In this document: positions 42,423 through 52,121 of the stretch, piece by piece
Layout: each line of letters starts with the position of its first letter
How positions within the stretch are numbered: the stretch's first letter is position 1
NCBI GenBank assembly: GCA_034435975.1
Contig: DAOTWD010000043.1
Coordinates: forward strand, 62,001 to 126,000
DNA: 64,000 bases
Source of the DNA: CAKZQX01 sp034435975
GTDB taxonomy: Bacteria; Chloroflexota; Chloroflexia; Chloroflexales; Chloroflexaceae
Direction of reading: 5' to 3'
Position numbers and translations under genes: made by a program
Notes under the pieces: model-generated
What the model saw: only the letters and a program-made list of their open reading frames with translations
Database searches by the model: none
What the model was told of the DNA's origin: nothing

Positions 42423-43805
42423 TTACCGGAGCATGCGCATGAACTCGTTGGGATCAATCTGGCCGCCGCCACGACCACCCTTGCCCTTACCTTTCCCTTT
42501 GCCACCGCCACCGGTCAACTGTTTCATCATCCGCTGCATCTGCTGGAACTGTTTGATCAGCGCCGTTACTTCCTGTAATGAGGTGCCGCTGCCATTGGCA
42601 ATCCGTTCACGGCGACGCCCCTTGATAATCTCAGGATGCCGTCGCTCGTACGGTGTCATCGAAAAAATCATGGCTTCGATGCGTTTCATTTCTTTCTCGC
42701 TGATCATTTCTTCATGGCCGCGCATCAACTGACTCAAGCCCGGTATCATACCAATAATCTGCTGTAACGGGCCAAGCTTGCGCATCTGCTGCATGGCATG
42801 AAGGAAATCTTCAAAGTCGAACTTGCCCTTACTGAGCTTCTTTTGCATCTGCTTCGCTTGTTCGGCATCGTAGAGTTGTTCTGCCCGTTCAATCAACGAG
42901 AGGACATCGCCCATGCCTAGAATCCGCGAAGCCAGGCGATCTGGATGAAATGGCTCGAGTGTATGGGTATCGATTTTCTCACCCGTACTCAGAAACTTGA
43001 TCGGTACCCCGGTAACGGCGCGTACCGACAGTGCCGCGCCACCACGAGCATCACCGTCCATCTTGGTCATCACCAGACCGGTCAGGTTGAGCCGCTGATG
43101 AAAGGCTTCAGCAACGCGCACGGCTTCCTGACCAGTCATTGCATCGACGACGAGCAACCGCTCATTGACTGCAACCAGATGGTCAATTTGCTGGAGTTCT
43201 TCCATCAGCGGCTCATCAATTTGCAACCGCCCGGCCGTATCCAGGATGACCGTATTGAAGAGCTCTTTGCGCGCATGCTCCAGTGCATTACGGGCAATAT
43301 CCGGTGGACGGGTCTGGGTACCTTCGCTATAGACTGGAATACCCAGTTGTTTGCCCAGTGCCTGTAACTGAGTGATCGCCGCCGGGCGATACACGTCGCA
43401 CGCAACCAGCAGCACACGTTTGCCGTTCTTGCGTAAATGCAGAGCCAACTTTGCAGCCAATGTCGTCTTTCCAGTACCTTGCAAGCCAACCAGCATCAAG
43501 ATGGTGGGACCAGGGCGCGCCTCTACCAGGGGGGCATGTGTTTCACCCAGCAGGCGGATCAACTCTTGATGCACAATTTTTACCACCTGTTGATCCGGGG
43601 TCAGGCTTTTCATCACCTCTTCGCCCACGGCCTGCTCGGTCACCCTGGCCACAAAGTCTTTGACAACCTTGTAGTTGACATCTGCCTCGAGCAAAGCCAG
43701 ACGCACCTGTTTCATGCCTTCGCGCACATCAGCTTCGGTCAGCATACCCTTGCTGCCAAGCTTCTGGAAGACGTTTTGCAATCGATCTGAAAGACTTTCA
43801 AACAT
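42423..43805 (-). CDS. ffh: Signal recognition particle protein Ffh
   Basis: Product of 460 residues. The N-domain is MFESLSDRLQNVFQKLGSKGMLTEADVREGMKQVRLALLEADVNYKVVKDF. The GTPase G-domain has LVGLQGTGKTTLAAKLALHLRK, DTAGRLQIDEPLMEEL, VDAMTGQEAV, TKMDGDARGGAALSV and GTGEK-like FLSTGEKID. The Met-rich M-domain follows (FLHAMQQMRKLGPLQQIIGMIPG ... SGTSLQEVTALIKQFQQMQRMMKQL). A Gly/Lys tail ends the protein. It binds 4.5S RNA and delivers nascent membrane proteins. First gene of the set leading to rpsP. Confidence 0.96.
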   Translation of the reverse strand: MFESLSDRLQNVFQKLGSKGMLTEADVREGMKQVRLALLEADVNYKVVKDFVARVTEQAVGEEVMKSLTPDQQVVKIVHQELIRLLGETHAPLVEARPGPTILMLVGLQGTGKTTLAAKLALHLRKNGKRVLLVACDVYRPAAITQLQALGKQLGIPVYSEGTQTRPPDIARNALEHARKELFNTVILDTAGRLQIDEPLMEELQQIDHLVAVNERLLVVDAMTGQEAVRVAEAFHQRLNLTGLVMTKMDGDARGGAALSVRAVTGVPIKFLSTGEKIDTHTLEPFHPDRLASRILGMGDVLSLIERAEQLYDAEQAKQMQKKLSKGKFDFEDFLHAMQQMRKLGPLQQIIGMIPGLSQLMRGHEEMISEKEMKRIEAMIFSMTPYERRHPEIIKGRRRERIANGSGTSLQEVTALIKQFQQMQRMMKQLTGGGGKGKGKGKGGRGGGQIDPNEFMRMLR

Positions 43806-44025
43806 TGATCATCACTTCTGCCTGGTAAGTGGCGGTATCGAGCACCTGTCGTTACGTATGCCCAGCAACTACGACATGCCTGGATTTACGGGTATAGTAC
43901 GCTGAATATTGTAGCCGTGAATTGATTGCGCGTCAAATGCCATGCTGCTTTTTGCACGCTTTTGCATCTGCCAGTATACTGCTTATGGTACGGTTGTGTG
44001 GCTTGCTACAGGTGCGGTGAAGAAT

Positions 44026-45183
44026 ATGGAACACCCTTCTATCTTTAATCTACCTGAATTGATTGCTACGCTGCCTGATGACTTGCACACCATCTGCGAA
44101 CGATTGCTGTTTGTGGAGCGGGTGTATGGTACACCCGTCCCACCGCCCTCAATGCAGAACTGGATCATCAAGCGGTTTGGCTCACTTGATCGCATCCGCG
44201 AGCAGACGATAGTTAAGATCACCCATCTCTGGACACTGGAAACGGCGTTCTTTAACCCATTGCGGGCCTATCGCCATCAGGATATGACAGCAGCAGCAGA
44301 TCGATCCAGCATCGAACAGGCTCAGGAAACCGCGATTGCGACCGATCTGGACGCACATCGTATGTTCCGTGATCCTCTGCGACAGACGACGGCGGATCCA
44401 TTCGGGCGCATACAGGGTGAGTACTGCATCAGCGCTTCCAATGTTGCTAAGTGTGATGGGTGGCATGGGCTGGTTATCTTTGATGAACCCCACCCCTTAC
44501 GGTTCAACCAGGCTCAGTTATGCGATTATTTTAATGTTGCGGTACGCTGGCTGGCAACTGCGCATCAAGCCGATACCAGCGCACGCTATCCCTTGATTAT
44601 CTGGAATTGCCTCTGGAAAGCCGGGGCATCTATCACCCATGGGCATTTGCAAATGCTGCTGGGCCGTGGTATGGCTGCAGGTCAGGTTGAACGCTGGCGA
44701 CGGGCAGCGGTTGCGTATCGCCAACGCTACAACCGGCGCTTGAGCGAGGAGAGCGGGGAACTGCATACGGCTCTGGGATTGACCTTTCAGCAGACAGAAG
44801 AAGTGTGCGGCTATGTTTCGTTAACCCCGGTTACGGAACGCGAACTGGTGTTAGTATGCCGCAATCCCCTTGTAGCCGCGGGCTGGTCTCTGCGTGACCC
44901 TGATGCCTTTTATGTGGCACTGCAACCGGTGTGGCAGGCGACTTTTGCGGCATTACGTGCTTTGATCGATCGGCAGGGTGTACGCTCTTTTAATGTCGCG
45001 GTCTATATGCCACCCTGTGTGACAACCAGTGAGGCCTGGACAGAGATGCCGCTCTATGTGCGTATTGTGGATCGTGGCGACCTGCTCTCCCATTTGACCA
45101 GTATTGGCGCATTGGAAATGTTTGTGGGTGGGGTCATTACGGTTGATCCCTTTGCGATAGCTGCGGGTATACCCCAAACATAA
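44026..45183 (+). CDS. GalT-like HIT-superfamily nucleotidyltransferase
   Basis: Product of 385 residues. The HIT-type active site is GASITHGHLQMLLGRG (H-x-H-x-Q), as in galactose-1-phosphate uridylyltransferase and DUF4922/ATP-adenylyltransferase-like proteins. Upstream stretches include DPFGRIQGEYCISASNVAKCDGWHGLVIFDEPHPL, a nucleotide-side region, and a preceding CLWKAG. The Cys-rich zinc sites of classical GalT are not evident, so the substrate may be a different sugar- or nucleotide-phosphate. ATG 44026 is preferred to the in-frame ATG at 43942, whose added residues look non-native. Monocistronic. Confidence 0.7.
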   Translation: MEHPSIFNLPELIATLPDDLHTICERLLFVERVYGTPVPPPSMQNWIIKRFGSLDRIREQTIVKITHLWTLETAFFNPLRAYRHQDMTAAADRSSIEQAQETAIATDLDAHRMFRDPLRQTTADPFGRIQGEYCISASNVAKCDGWHGLVIFDEPHPLRFNQAQLCDYFNVAVRWLATAHQADTSARYPLIIWNCLWKAGASITHGHLQMLLGRGMAAGQVERWRRAAVAYRQRYNRRLSEESGELHTALGLTFQQTEEVCGYVSLTPVTERELVLVCRNPLVAAGWSLRDPDAFYVALQPVWQATFAALRALIDRQGVRSFNVAVYMPPCVTTSEAWTEMPLYVRIVDRGDLLSHLTSIGALEMFVGGVITVDPFAIAAGIPQT

Positions 45184-45493
45184 AGGATATTTTCCTCCAG
45201 GACACGGTGCCTGTGTTACAATAATGGTAATGCTGTAGTACCGGACTGATGGTCAACCTGGTATACATCAATGACGCGAGATACGCGGGCGGGCGAATAC
45301 GACAATATCGTTCTCGCCTTCGGCAAAGCAAGGGCAGGTACCGGGTACTGCCCCTCCATCTGTTTGTTCCAGCATGGCGCAGCTCAGAGGTGCGTTGATC
45401 ATAACCACCGCGTCACTCGTGTCAGTGCGAGCTATTCGTGAACGACCCTTGATATTCCGTCGAAAAAGAAAAAAGAGGAGATGCACGACAACT
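45184..45493. other. Spacer before the Crp/Fnr gene, no gene seen
   Basis: About 310 bp. An AGGACACGGTGCCTGTGTTACAATAATGG stretch, split as AGGACACGGTGCCTGTGT and TACAATAATGG, near 45199-45227 contains an imperfect dyad and a TACAAT -10-like word. No coding frame is supported, although the Crp/Fnr frame is open back to 45374. Confidence 0.3.
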
Positions 45494-46144
45494 ATGAAAC
45501 AAAGACTGGCGCAACAGGAGGCTATCTGGAAGTGTCTTGTGCCCTTTGCTGCTCCTCAGGATTTTCGACGGCATCATTTTATTTATACCCCCAGCCAACC
45601 TGCACAAACCCTCTATTTAGTTCAGTCAGGGCAGGTCAGCCTTCAAATGCTGTCAGCAAATGGACGTGTATTGACCCTATGGCTGGTTGAGCCAGGGCAG
45701 CTATTCGGGCATAGTGTGCTGGCTGGGAGCGCAACGTATGATACGTTTGCCGAGACGGCCAGATCCGCACGGGTTCTGGCTGTCTCACGTGAGCGAGTTC
45801 TTCAGGCCTTGTCCGAACAACCAGCATTGGTACTCGCGCTGATTGAAGAACTGGGACAGCATCGCCTGACGGTAAGTCGGCGTCTGAACGAGGTAGCATT
45901 CAAGTCTGTGCCCGCACGCCTGGCCTCACTGCTCCTGGATATGGCCGATATGAGTGTTGATGATGAGCAACAATCACGGCTGCCACATCGTACTCACCAG
46001 CAACTGGCCGAGATGGTGAATGCCTACCGTGAGACCGTCACCAAGATTATGAATCAGTTTCGAGCCGCACATCTGCTGGATATTGATCGCTCTGGTATTA
46101 CGCTTCTGAATCCTTCACGACTGCGCGAACTGGCACAGGGGTAG
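45494..46144 (+). CDS. Crp/Fnr-family transcription regulator
   Basis: Product of 216 residues. The cyclic-nucleotide-binding fold spans ~10-125 (HFIYTPSQPAQTLYLVQSGQVSLQML ... LTLWLVEPGQLFGHSVLAGSATYDTFAET). It lacks the Arg-Ser phosphate cassette of cAMP-binding Crp and the N-terminal cysteines of Fnr. A dimer helix follows (VLQALSEQPALVLALIEELGQHRLTVSRRL). The Crp-type HTH is RTHQQLAEMVNAYRETVTKIMNQFRAAHLLDID, with RETVTKIM as recognition helix. ATG 45494 has AGGAG 13 bases upstream. The signal and targets are not readable. Confidence 0.87.
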   Translation: MKQRLAQQEAIWKCLVPFAAPQDFRRHHFIYTPSQPAQTLYLVQSGQVSLQMLSANGRVLTLWLVEPGQLFGHSVLAGSATYDTFAETARSARVLAVSRERVLQALSEQPALVLALIEELGQHRLTVSRRLNEVAFKSVPARLASLLLDMADMSVDDEQQSRLPHRTHQQLAEMVNAYRETVTKIMNQFRAAHLLDIDRSGITLLNPSRLRELAQG

Positions 46145-46156
46145 ACAGGTTACCAG

Positions 46157-46636
46157 TTATGCAGCACGGCGGATCAGGATAATCCCCGCACCAACCAGCA
46201 GAGTCGGTATGATAAATGGTGCCAGCGACGGTAGGGCGTTGTTCAGGATCAGGAAGGCCCCAAATCCAACCAGGATCACCCCTAGCGTGCGGTTGCGCCG
46301 TACCTGTTGATCATCCGGACTACTTGCACTGGTAGGGTTGACATTATGGATCGGGATCTCTTGATCCGTGTCATCCGCGTCAGTGACCGGTTGACCAGGG
46401 GGAGGATAGGTTGCCGGGCCAGCTTGCGCCGCCTCTGCTCCTGGCAGCGGCTCTAGTGGCATAATCAGCCAGAGAACCGCATAAGTAACCAGGCCGATAC
46501 CACTGAATGCCAGAGCCACCAGTACCAGACGGACAATAACTGGATCAACAGCCAGATAGTGTCCAATTCCACCGGCAACCCCTGCGATCATCCGATCACG
46601 GCGGCTGCGCATAAGTTTTTGTGTTGCATTTTGCAT
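46157..46636 (-). CDS. PspC-domain membrane protein
   Basis: Product of 159 residues. The PspC domain is KLMRSRRDRMIAGVAGGIGHYLAVDPVIVRLVLVALAFSGIGLVTYAVLWLIMPLEPLPG. A Gln/Pro/Asp-rich linker follows, then two more hydrophobic segments (TLGVILVGFGAFLILNNALPSL and FIIPTLLVGAGIILIRRAA). PspC proteins sense envelope stress in enterobacteria; roles elsewhere are less clear. ATG 46636 has AGGAGGAG. Convergent with the Crp/Fnr gene. Confidence 0.85.
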   Translation of the reverse strand: MQNATQKLMRSRRDRMIAGVAGGIGHYLAVDPVIVRLVLVALAFSGIGLVTYAVLWLIMPLEPLPGAEAAQAGPATYPPPGQPVTDADDTDQEIPIHNVNPTSASSPDDQQVRRNRTLGVILVGFGAFLILNNALPSLAPFIIPTLLVGAGIILIRRAA

Positions 46637-46754
46637 CTTGTGTACTCCTCCTGGTCTATCATTCGGGGTGATATGTTATTGTTCTTCTATGTGACGGAGG
46701 AGTATCGGCATTTGTTGCGCAATGTCGGCGACGCGTACCCTGTGCGATACCAGC

Positions 46755-48977
46755 TTACCATCCCGGCTCAGGCACCATCCCGTGCGACGAAGTGGTCAGG
46801 CCAGCACTGGTGACATGCACGGAACGGCGCAGCATCCAGAGCCTGTGTGCCGTGAGCGCATAGAGCAGCAGCAAGCCATAGAATTTATAGGAATAGCCCA
46901 GAATACTCAGTCTACTGATGACATCATCGTTAAAGAAGCTCCAGTGGTTGCCATAAGATAGCAAGGCATAGGCTGCCGCCAGCATGATCACCCGTACGAG
47001 AGGGATATGATCGTCGGCAAAGCGTATAAACATGGCAAACACAAAGATCGTGATCGTATGATAGTGTATCCAGGCTGTGGGCACAGCCATAATCATCAAC
47101 ACAATGAACAGGCTGAACTGCAATGGTAGCAGGGATGACACGCGACCGATACTGGTTTGCGTTCGAACCTGTTTCACAGAACGGGACAGGAACAAGGCGA
47201 TGCCCAGTGTTACCGCGAAGAAGGTATAGGTCACCAGTGTCACCCACGGATGTTCAAACTTCTCAGAGGCAATGTGCAGGGCAAAGAGGCGGCTCATAAA
47301 ACCATTCAAGGTTTGATTTTCGATCCAGGCCGTACCACCCGAAATACGAGGCAACACCTCAAACAAATATATCCGATGGACATCCCAGCCAATGGTCACT
47401 ACAGCGATCAGCATGTAGATCAGACCAGCAATCACCGCACCGCGTAAGGCCCGCCAGCGACGTTGCATCAGGAATAGCCCGAACAGCAACACCGGGTATA
47501 CCTTCAGCAGCGACAGGATGGCGATAATTCCACCCGCCAGATCGTCTTTTCCTCGCTGCGCTGCCAGCCATGCAATGACGAACCCACACAACAGGATAGC
47601 ATCTATCTGCCCGTATGAAATCGAGTCAGCCGCAGGTTGAAACCGGACAAGGAGCACCAGCGCGGCCATAATGGGCCAGCTATCGGCCTGACGCAGCAAC
47701 AGCACCATCGCTGTCAGTAAAAAAAGGGTATTAACGATTCGATAGCCAATCATCACGGTATCACGATCAAACAGCACGAATGGTCGCAGGAGCATGGCGA
47801 TGAAGGGCGGCCACTTGAAGACATACCCAAAGTGATTCTCTTCAATACTGTCCAGGTTATAGAGTGGCAATCCTTTGACAAAGTCCTGGGTAGACCAGAA
47901 CTGAATGCCAAAATCAGGGGCACCACGCTGATAGGCATACCAGAAATAGTAGGCGCTACTGAGCAGCGATGTCAGCAACAGGCCAGTCAGCACGAGCGTC
48001 TTACTGGTTATCCCAGTTCTTGCTGCCAGGGGCCAGGTTTTTTCCCATCGCCGGAACACCAGCGCCAGCAGTACCAGTACGAGCGTGGCGCCACCCAGTA
48101 TCTGGGTGATAATCGCAGGGAAGCGATCTGTACCACTATCCAGAGCAATTACTATCTGGAACAGAGGCATGATCCACCATGCCAATCCGAGATAGATTCC
48201 TATGTCCAGTCGACTCACCAGCAACTGTCCCTGTACATGTTGCGGTGGTACCAGGAAACGTACCAGCGCAACAAATAGGCAGATTAAGATGCACAATATG
48301 AGCAACCGATCCAGAAAGGGAGTAAGCGACAGGCGCGCAAAGTGCCAACTTAATATGAGAAGGACACCTGCACCTGTTGCACCAATCGTCGCCCTGCTAT
48401 CAGACATGCCTATTCCTCGCAGCAGCATCCAGATCAGCGTTGCCATCAACGCCAGCACTAGCAGTGGTCGCACAGGCGGCGGCGAAGTACCGTATGGTTG
48501 CAAGGATAGTGTATCCACCAGTACGCCGATCTCACGATTAAACTCTGATTGATGATCTGTATTCGCCTGAATTTGTAGATGTATTATACCACTAGCATAA
48601 ACTGGCGCTTTCCATAACAGGTTGTACACACGTGGCATATCTGGCAGAGCCGTGAAATCAGCCGACATTCCCGTATTAACCTTCAGATGCACATCTGTAC
48701 CCGCACCGGCACCCGCTAATCGCATCGCCAACACAGCAGGTGTGGCTACAGGTACAAGCACCATCTCAGATTGCCGACGACTCCAACGATAGCTACCTTC
48801 TGGATCGTTCGGCCACTGTTCACGTTCATGGAAATTGACCAGATACGGATTGTCAATCATGCTTCCGACATCAAGAGAAACGGAGACTGGAAGCAGTAAC
48901 CATAATAAGACCGCCAGTACTAGCGTCACCGCGGCTGGTATTAATGCATAGCCCGGATTTTTCATAGAGCCACTCAT
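46755..48977 (-). CDS. GT87/DUF2029-like polytopic membrane glycosyltransferase
   Basis: Product of 740 residues. TM1 is followed by a ~150-residue extracytoplasmic beta-rich part (DVGSMIDNPYLVNFHEREQ ...). Then come about twelve TM helices with the central RGAPDFGIQFWSTQDFVKGLPLYNLDSIEENHFGYVFKWPPFIAMLLRP, a conserved-looking GT87 loop (F-x-Y-P-P/WPPF), and SYGQIDAILLCGFVIAWLAAQRGKD (GQ-x-D/N). Family members are polyprenyl-phosphate-mannose-dependent mannosyltransferases. ATG 48977 overlaps the epimerase stop region (TGAGATG) and has GGTGAG, so translation is coupled. It belongs to the envelope glycan cluster. Confidence 0.72.
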   Translation of the reverse strand: MSGSMKNPGYALIPAAVTLVLAVLLWLLLPVSVSLDVGSMIDNPYLVNFHEREQWPNDPEGSYRWSRRQSEMVLVPVATPAVLAMRLAGAGAGTDVHLKVNTGMSADFTALPDMPRVYNLLWKAPVYASGIIHLQIQANTDHQSEFNREIGVLVDTLSLQPYGTSPPPVRPLLVLALMATLIWMLLRGIGMSDSRATIGATGAGVLLILSWHFARLSLTPFLDRLLILCILICLFVALVRFLVPPQHVQGQLLVSRLDIGIYLGLAWWIMPLFQIVIALDSGTDRFPAIITQILGGATLVLVLLALVFRRWEKTWPLAARTGITSKTLVLTGLLLTSLLSSAYYFWYAYQRGAPDFGIQFWSTQDFVKGLPLYNLDSIEENHFGYVFKWPPFIAMLLRPFVLFDRDTVMIGYRIVNTLFLLTAMVLLLRQADSWPIMAALVLLVRFQPAADSISYGQIDAILLCGFVIAWLAAQRGKDDLAGGIIAILSLLKVYPVLLFGLFLMQRRWRALRGAVIAGLIYMLIAVVTIGWDVHRIYLFEVLPRISGGTAWIENQTLNGFMSRLFALHIASEKFEHPWVTLVTYTFFAVTLGIALFLSRSVKQVRTQTSIGRVSSLLPLQFSLFIVLMIMAVPTAWIHYHTITIFVFAMFIRFADDHIPLVRVIMLAAAYALLSYGNHWSFFNDDVISRLSILGYSYKFYGLLLLYALTAHRLWMLRRSVHVTSAGLTTSSHGMVPEPGW

Positions 48978-48978
48978 C

Positions 48979-49974
48979 TCACCAATAATAAGCACCATTC
49001 TCACGATAGAAGTCCAACGTGCGCTTCAGGCCAGTGCGCAATTCGACCTGTGGCTGCCAACCCAACCGCCCTTGCGCCAGTCGATAATCACCGTAGTAGT
49101 CACCAATATCAATGGCTTTACGATCAGCAGGAAAGGGGATTATTTCATAGCTACCACCGCCATGTACTTCTACCAGTAACTCGGCCAGATGACGCAGGTT
49201 GATCGTTTCTTTCCCACCCAGGTTAAAGATCTGCCCGGCAGCACCTTCGGTTACGGCTGCCAGGAGCAATGCTTCAACACAATCATCGACATACGTAAAA
49301 TCGCGTATCTGTAACCCGTCACCAAAAATCTGGATTGGCTCACCATCAAGCAGTCTTTTAATCCAGATCCCCAGAAACGTCTGTCGCGCATCCTTGACCC
49401 GCATTCGTGGCCCATAGGTATTGGTCAGCCGCAGTGCGCAGGCCCGAATACCATAGACGTTATTGTAGACAATGTGATACCATTCACCAGCCATCTTGTT
49501 AATCCCGTTGACATCAGTGGGATGCAACAGATGTCGCTCATCAACCGGTAAGTAGTCCGGTTTACCATAGATCTGGCGCGTGCTGGCATAGACGATCTTG
49601 ATCGCGTTGTTGTTTTTGCGGCATGCTTCCAGAATAGACAGTTGAGAACGACAGTTGATCTCCAGATCGGTATACGGATCGCGCATCGAATCAAGATGAC
49701 TGGTCTGACCAGCTAGATTAAACAGGTACTGCTGATTCTGCACCAGATAGTTCATCGAATACTCATCACGGACATCGGCAATATTGACCCGCACCTGCTC
49801 AGCGATTTCATAGATATTGCGCAGATTACCGCCGTATTCTGGAATGAGCGAGTCAACCAGTGTCACCCGCGCCCCAAGGGTCACCAGGCGCTGCGCCAGG
49901 TTACTACCAATAAAGCCCAGTCCACCGGTAATCAACACGTTAACCCCGGTAAAGGCATCATGATAGGATTGCAT
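48979..49974 (-). CDS. NAD-dependent epimerase/dehydratase, catalytic Tyr replaced
   Basis: Product of 331 residues, an extended SDR. The nucleotide motif is VLITGGLGFIGSNLAQRLV. NLAGQTSHLDSMRDPYTDLEINCRS and IVYASTRQIYGKPD follow. The active-site segment reads DVNGINKMAGEWYH. Asn156 stands where the catalytic Tyr of Y-x-x-x-K is expected, while Lys160 is kept. Later motifs (RLTNTYGPRMRVKDARQTFLGIW, FGDGLQIRDFTYVDDCVEALL) are typical for sugar-nucleotide enzymes. It lies between two large membrane proteins and is coupled to the downstream one. Whether it is a real epimerase is open. Confidence 0.78.
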   Translation of the reverse strand: MQSYHDAFTGVNVLITGGLGFIGSNLAQRLVTLGARVTLVDSLIPEYGGNLRNIYEIAEQVRVNIADVRDEYSMNYLVQNQQYLFNLAGQTSHLDSMRDPYTDLEINCRSQLSILEACRKNNNAIKIVYASTRQIYGKPDYLPVDERHLLHPTDVNGINKMAGEWYHIVYNNVYGIRACALRLTNTYGPRMRVKDARQTFLGIWIKRLLDGEPIQIFGDGLQIRDFTYVDDCVEALLLAAVTEGAAGQIFNLGGKETINLRHLAELLVEVHGGGSYEIIPFPADRKAIDIGDYYGDYRLAQGRLGWQPQVELRTGLKRTLDFYRENGAYYW

Positions 49975-49997
49975 AGCTCACCTTGATTATGTCAGGA

Positions 49998-52121
49998 TCA
50001 GAGCGCATCAGGCGGCAAAATATACCATAACACCCGGTTTGACCAGGCAAAGATACTCTCCCAGAACAGATAGAGTAACAGGGTGATACACACCATGCGG
50101 CTGACACGACCACGTGGCCACATCCAGGCCAACCCTAGACCTGCCAACAGTGCCACGCCGGGGGCCACAAAGTACATATGCTTGTTCCACAAGCCAAACC
50201 AGCGTTCAGCCAGCGCAGTGACAGCCAGCAGGGTGGCATAGGCCAGACCCAGATGGGTGATCAATCGATCCCGCCAGCGTAGCAGCAGGAGCATAAGCGC
50301 TATGCCGCCCAATAACGCCGGCCAGACACGAAAATGAGCCACCAGATGCATTGGTACACTGAGGATCGGCGTGTTGAAAAAACGCTCCGGGTCACGCCCG
50401 ACCGATCCTTCCGTTGCGATAAGGGACACAAAAGCCGGTATCGTTTGCTGGATCAGCGTGAGCGTATAATCACGAAAGTAAATCCACCAGTCGATAGCCA
50501 GCGCCAATCCCAACGCCAGCACTAACGGCATAGCCATGCGGCGCAAGGTTGTAGTGCCGCCCAGCCAGCGCAGGCTAACCGCCAGCATCAGCATCAGAAA
50601 CGTCATAAACGCGATATGGGTGATATAGGCGACAATCGCCAGCGCCAGCAGCGTTACCACAAGGATCCACACAAATGTTTGCTGTGGTTGAAACCAGTGT
50701 TGGACAATGCGTTGGGCGGATGATACGCTGCTGTCAACATCGGTAGGCACACAGGCTGGCACCCAGGTGACCGCCACCAGCGCCGCCAATGCGATCCACA
50801 TCCCCATGGTGGTGGGAAAGCTGCCATCGTGAAAGAAGAGATAGCCTATCGGCAACGCCGCATAGCATAATCCGGCCCAGCCGGCGGCCACACCACCGCG
50901 TGGCCCGCCGCGCAGGAGCAGATACAGCAGCAGCGGCACCAGCGCATCCAGCAGAATAACAACGAGCTGAATACCAACCACCAGCGCCCGACCTTGCCAG
51001 TACCAGGCCAGCGGCACCAATAGATAGTAGGTCAGCAGCGAATAGGGTACCGGCTCGCGTGTCCCCCACTCGTGTTGCTGCTCCAACTGGGGCAAGACCA
51101 GCCAGGCGCGCCCCTCGGCGATATGGGTCAACTGGTGCGCCCGCAGGCGCTGGTCAATGATCGCAAATTGCGGATGCTGTACACCAACTAGCCGCAGCGC
51201 GAAGATCAGCAACACCGCACAGCGCAGCGCGACCGCCCATTTTGAGGTACAACTCCATCCCCAACGGTGTGTCACCGCCAGCAGTGGCACCGCCAGCGCC
51301 AGAGTCAGCGTGAGGACACGGATGAGCAGCGGCAGGGCTGCGACGACCTGGATGCGTGCTGGTACAGGGGATGGTGGGTACCCTGCCAGTGCGCCTGTCA
51401 GCACGAGCAGTAATGCACCCGTGCCGATCAGCGCAAAGCGAGAGCGCATACCTGTGGCACGTAATGACCAGAATGTGAGCAAGGCAATCAAGGCCAGCCG
51501 TACCACCTGGTCGAACGGTGGTAATCGCAGACCAGACATGCCATGGGGTATCAGATCGAGATGTAGCAACGACACGCCCAATGTACGGCTATCGTGAGGT
51601 GCTTCCAACGGCGGCACCTCCAGTTGTAACACCAGATCACCACCCCCGGCAGCGGTGGCCGCTTGCGGCACCACCACCTGGATCTCCTGCCAGGACGGGC
51701 GCAACGGTACCCGGGCCAGTACTTTACCATTAGCCCGCATGCTCAGCACCCGCCCACTATCGCTCACTGCGCCACCAAAGAGCCGCAGGCGCAGCGTCAT
51801 AGCACCAGAGCCGACGCCTGGGATCGTGATCGTCGCCTCCGGTGCTGTCCAGCGTTGCAGATACCCAGCCGCAGTTATCTCTGGCCGATAGGTGCCAGTC
51901 ATTGGTAGGGGGCAAAAATGACGAGCCAGGTTAACCCGAGCGTGGAACGGCACCTGATAGGCCAGCAATGCGGCCAACAGCACGGCCAGCACCAGAATAG
52001 CCGTAGCACCACCAGACCAGATAAAGGCCCCCAGAGCTTGCAACCAGGATCTGACCGATGGCAGCGAGACGTCAATCCAGAACGCCTGGCGCGTCAGCTT
52101 CCTAACCCACTGTGTAATCAC
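49998..52121 (-). CDS. Large polytopic membrane protein (glycosyltransferase-like)
   Basis: Product of about 707 residues. One TM near residue 35 is followed by an extracytoplasmic beta-rich domain (about 50-200; RVLSMRANGKVLARVPLRPSWQEIQVVVP), then ~10-12 TM helices (RWLVLPQLEQQHEWGTREPVPYSLLTYYLLVPLAWYW, AALPIGYLFFHDGSFPTTMGMWIAL, ALAERWFGLWNKHMYFVAPGVALLAGLGLAW). The layout matches the other membrane proteins of this cluster, but no GT catalytic motif is certain. The start is taken as GTG 52121, overlapping the GT2 stop by 20 bp; the long upstream frame is a shadow of the GT2 gene. Likely a lipid-linked sugar acceptor transferase. Confidence 0.62.
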   Translation of the reverse strand: MITQWVRKLTRQAFWIDVSLPSVRSWLQALGAFIWSGGATAILVLAVLLAALLAYQVPFHARVNLARHFCPLPMTGTYRPEITAAGYLQRWTAPEATITIPGVGSGAMTLRLRLFGGAVSDSGRVLSMRANGKVLARVPLRPSWQEIQVVVPQAATAAGGGDLVLQLEVPPLEAPHDSRTLGVSLLHLDLIPHGMSGLRLPPFDQVVRLALIALLTFWSLRATGMRSRFALIGTGALLLVLTGALAGYPPSPVPARIQVVAALPLLIRVLTLTLALAVPLLAVTHRWGWSCTSKWAVALRCAVLLIFALRLVGVQHPQFAIIDQRLRAHQLTHIAEGRAWLVLPQLEQQHEWGTREPVPYSLLTYYLLVPLAWYWQGRALVVGIQLVVILLDALVPLLLYLLLRGGPRGGVAAGWAGLCYAALPIGYLFFHDGSFPTTMGMWIALAALVAVTWVPACVPTDVDSSVSSAQRIVQHWFQPQQTFVWILVVTLLALAIVAYITHIAFMTFLMLMLAVSLRWLGGTTTLRRMAMPLVLALGLALAIDWWIYFRDYTLTLIQQTIPAFVSLIATEGSVGRDPERFFNTPILSVPMHLVAHFRVWPALLGGIALMLLLLRWRDRLITHLGLAYATLLAVTALAERWFGLWNKHMYFVAPGVALLAGLGLAWMWPRGRVSRMVCITLLLYLFWESIFAWSNRVLWYILPPDAL

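Noticed and set aside
43942..44025. N-terminal extension of the GalT-like protein as a signal anchor
   Set aside because: Hydrophobic but Cys-rich, with no ribosome site; the conserved part begins after 44026.
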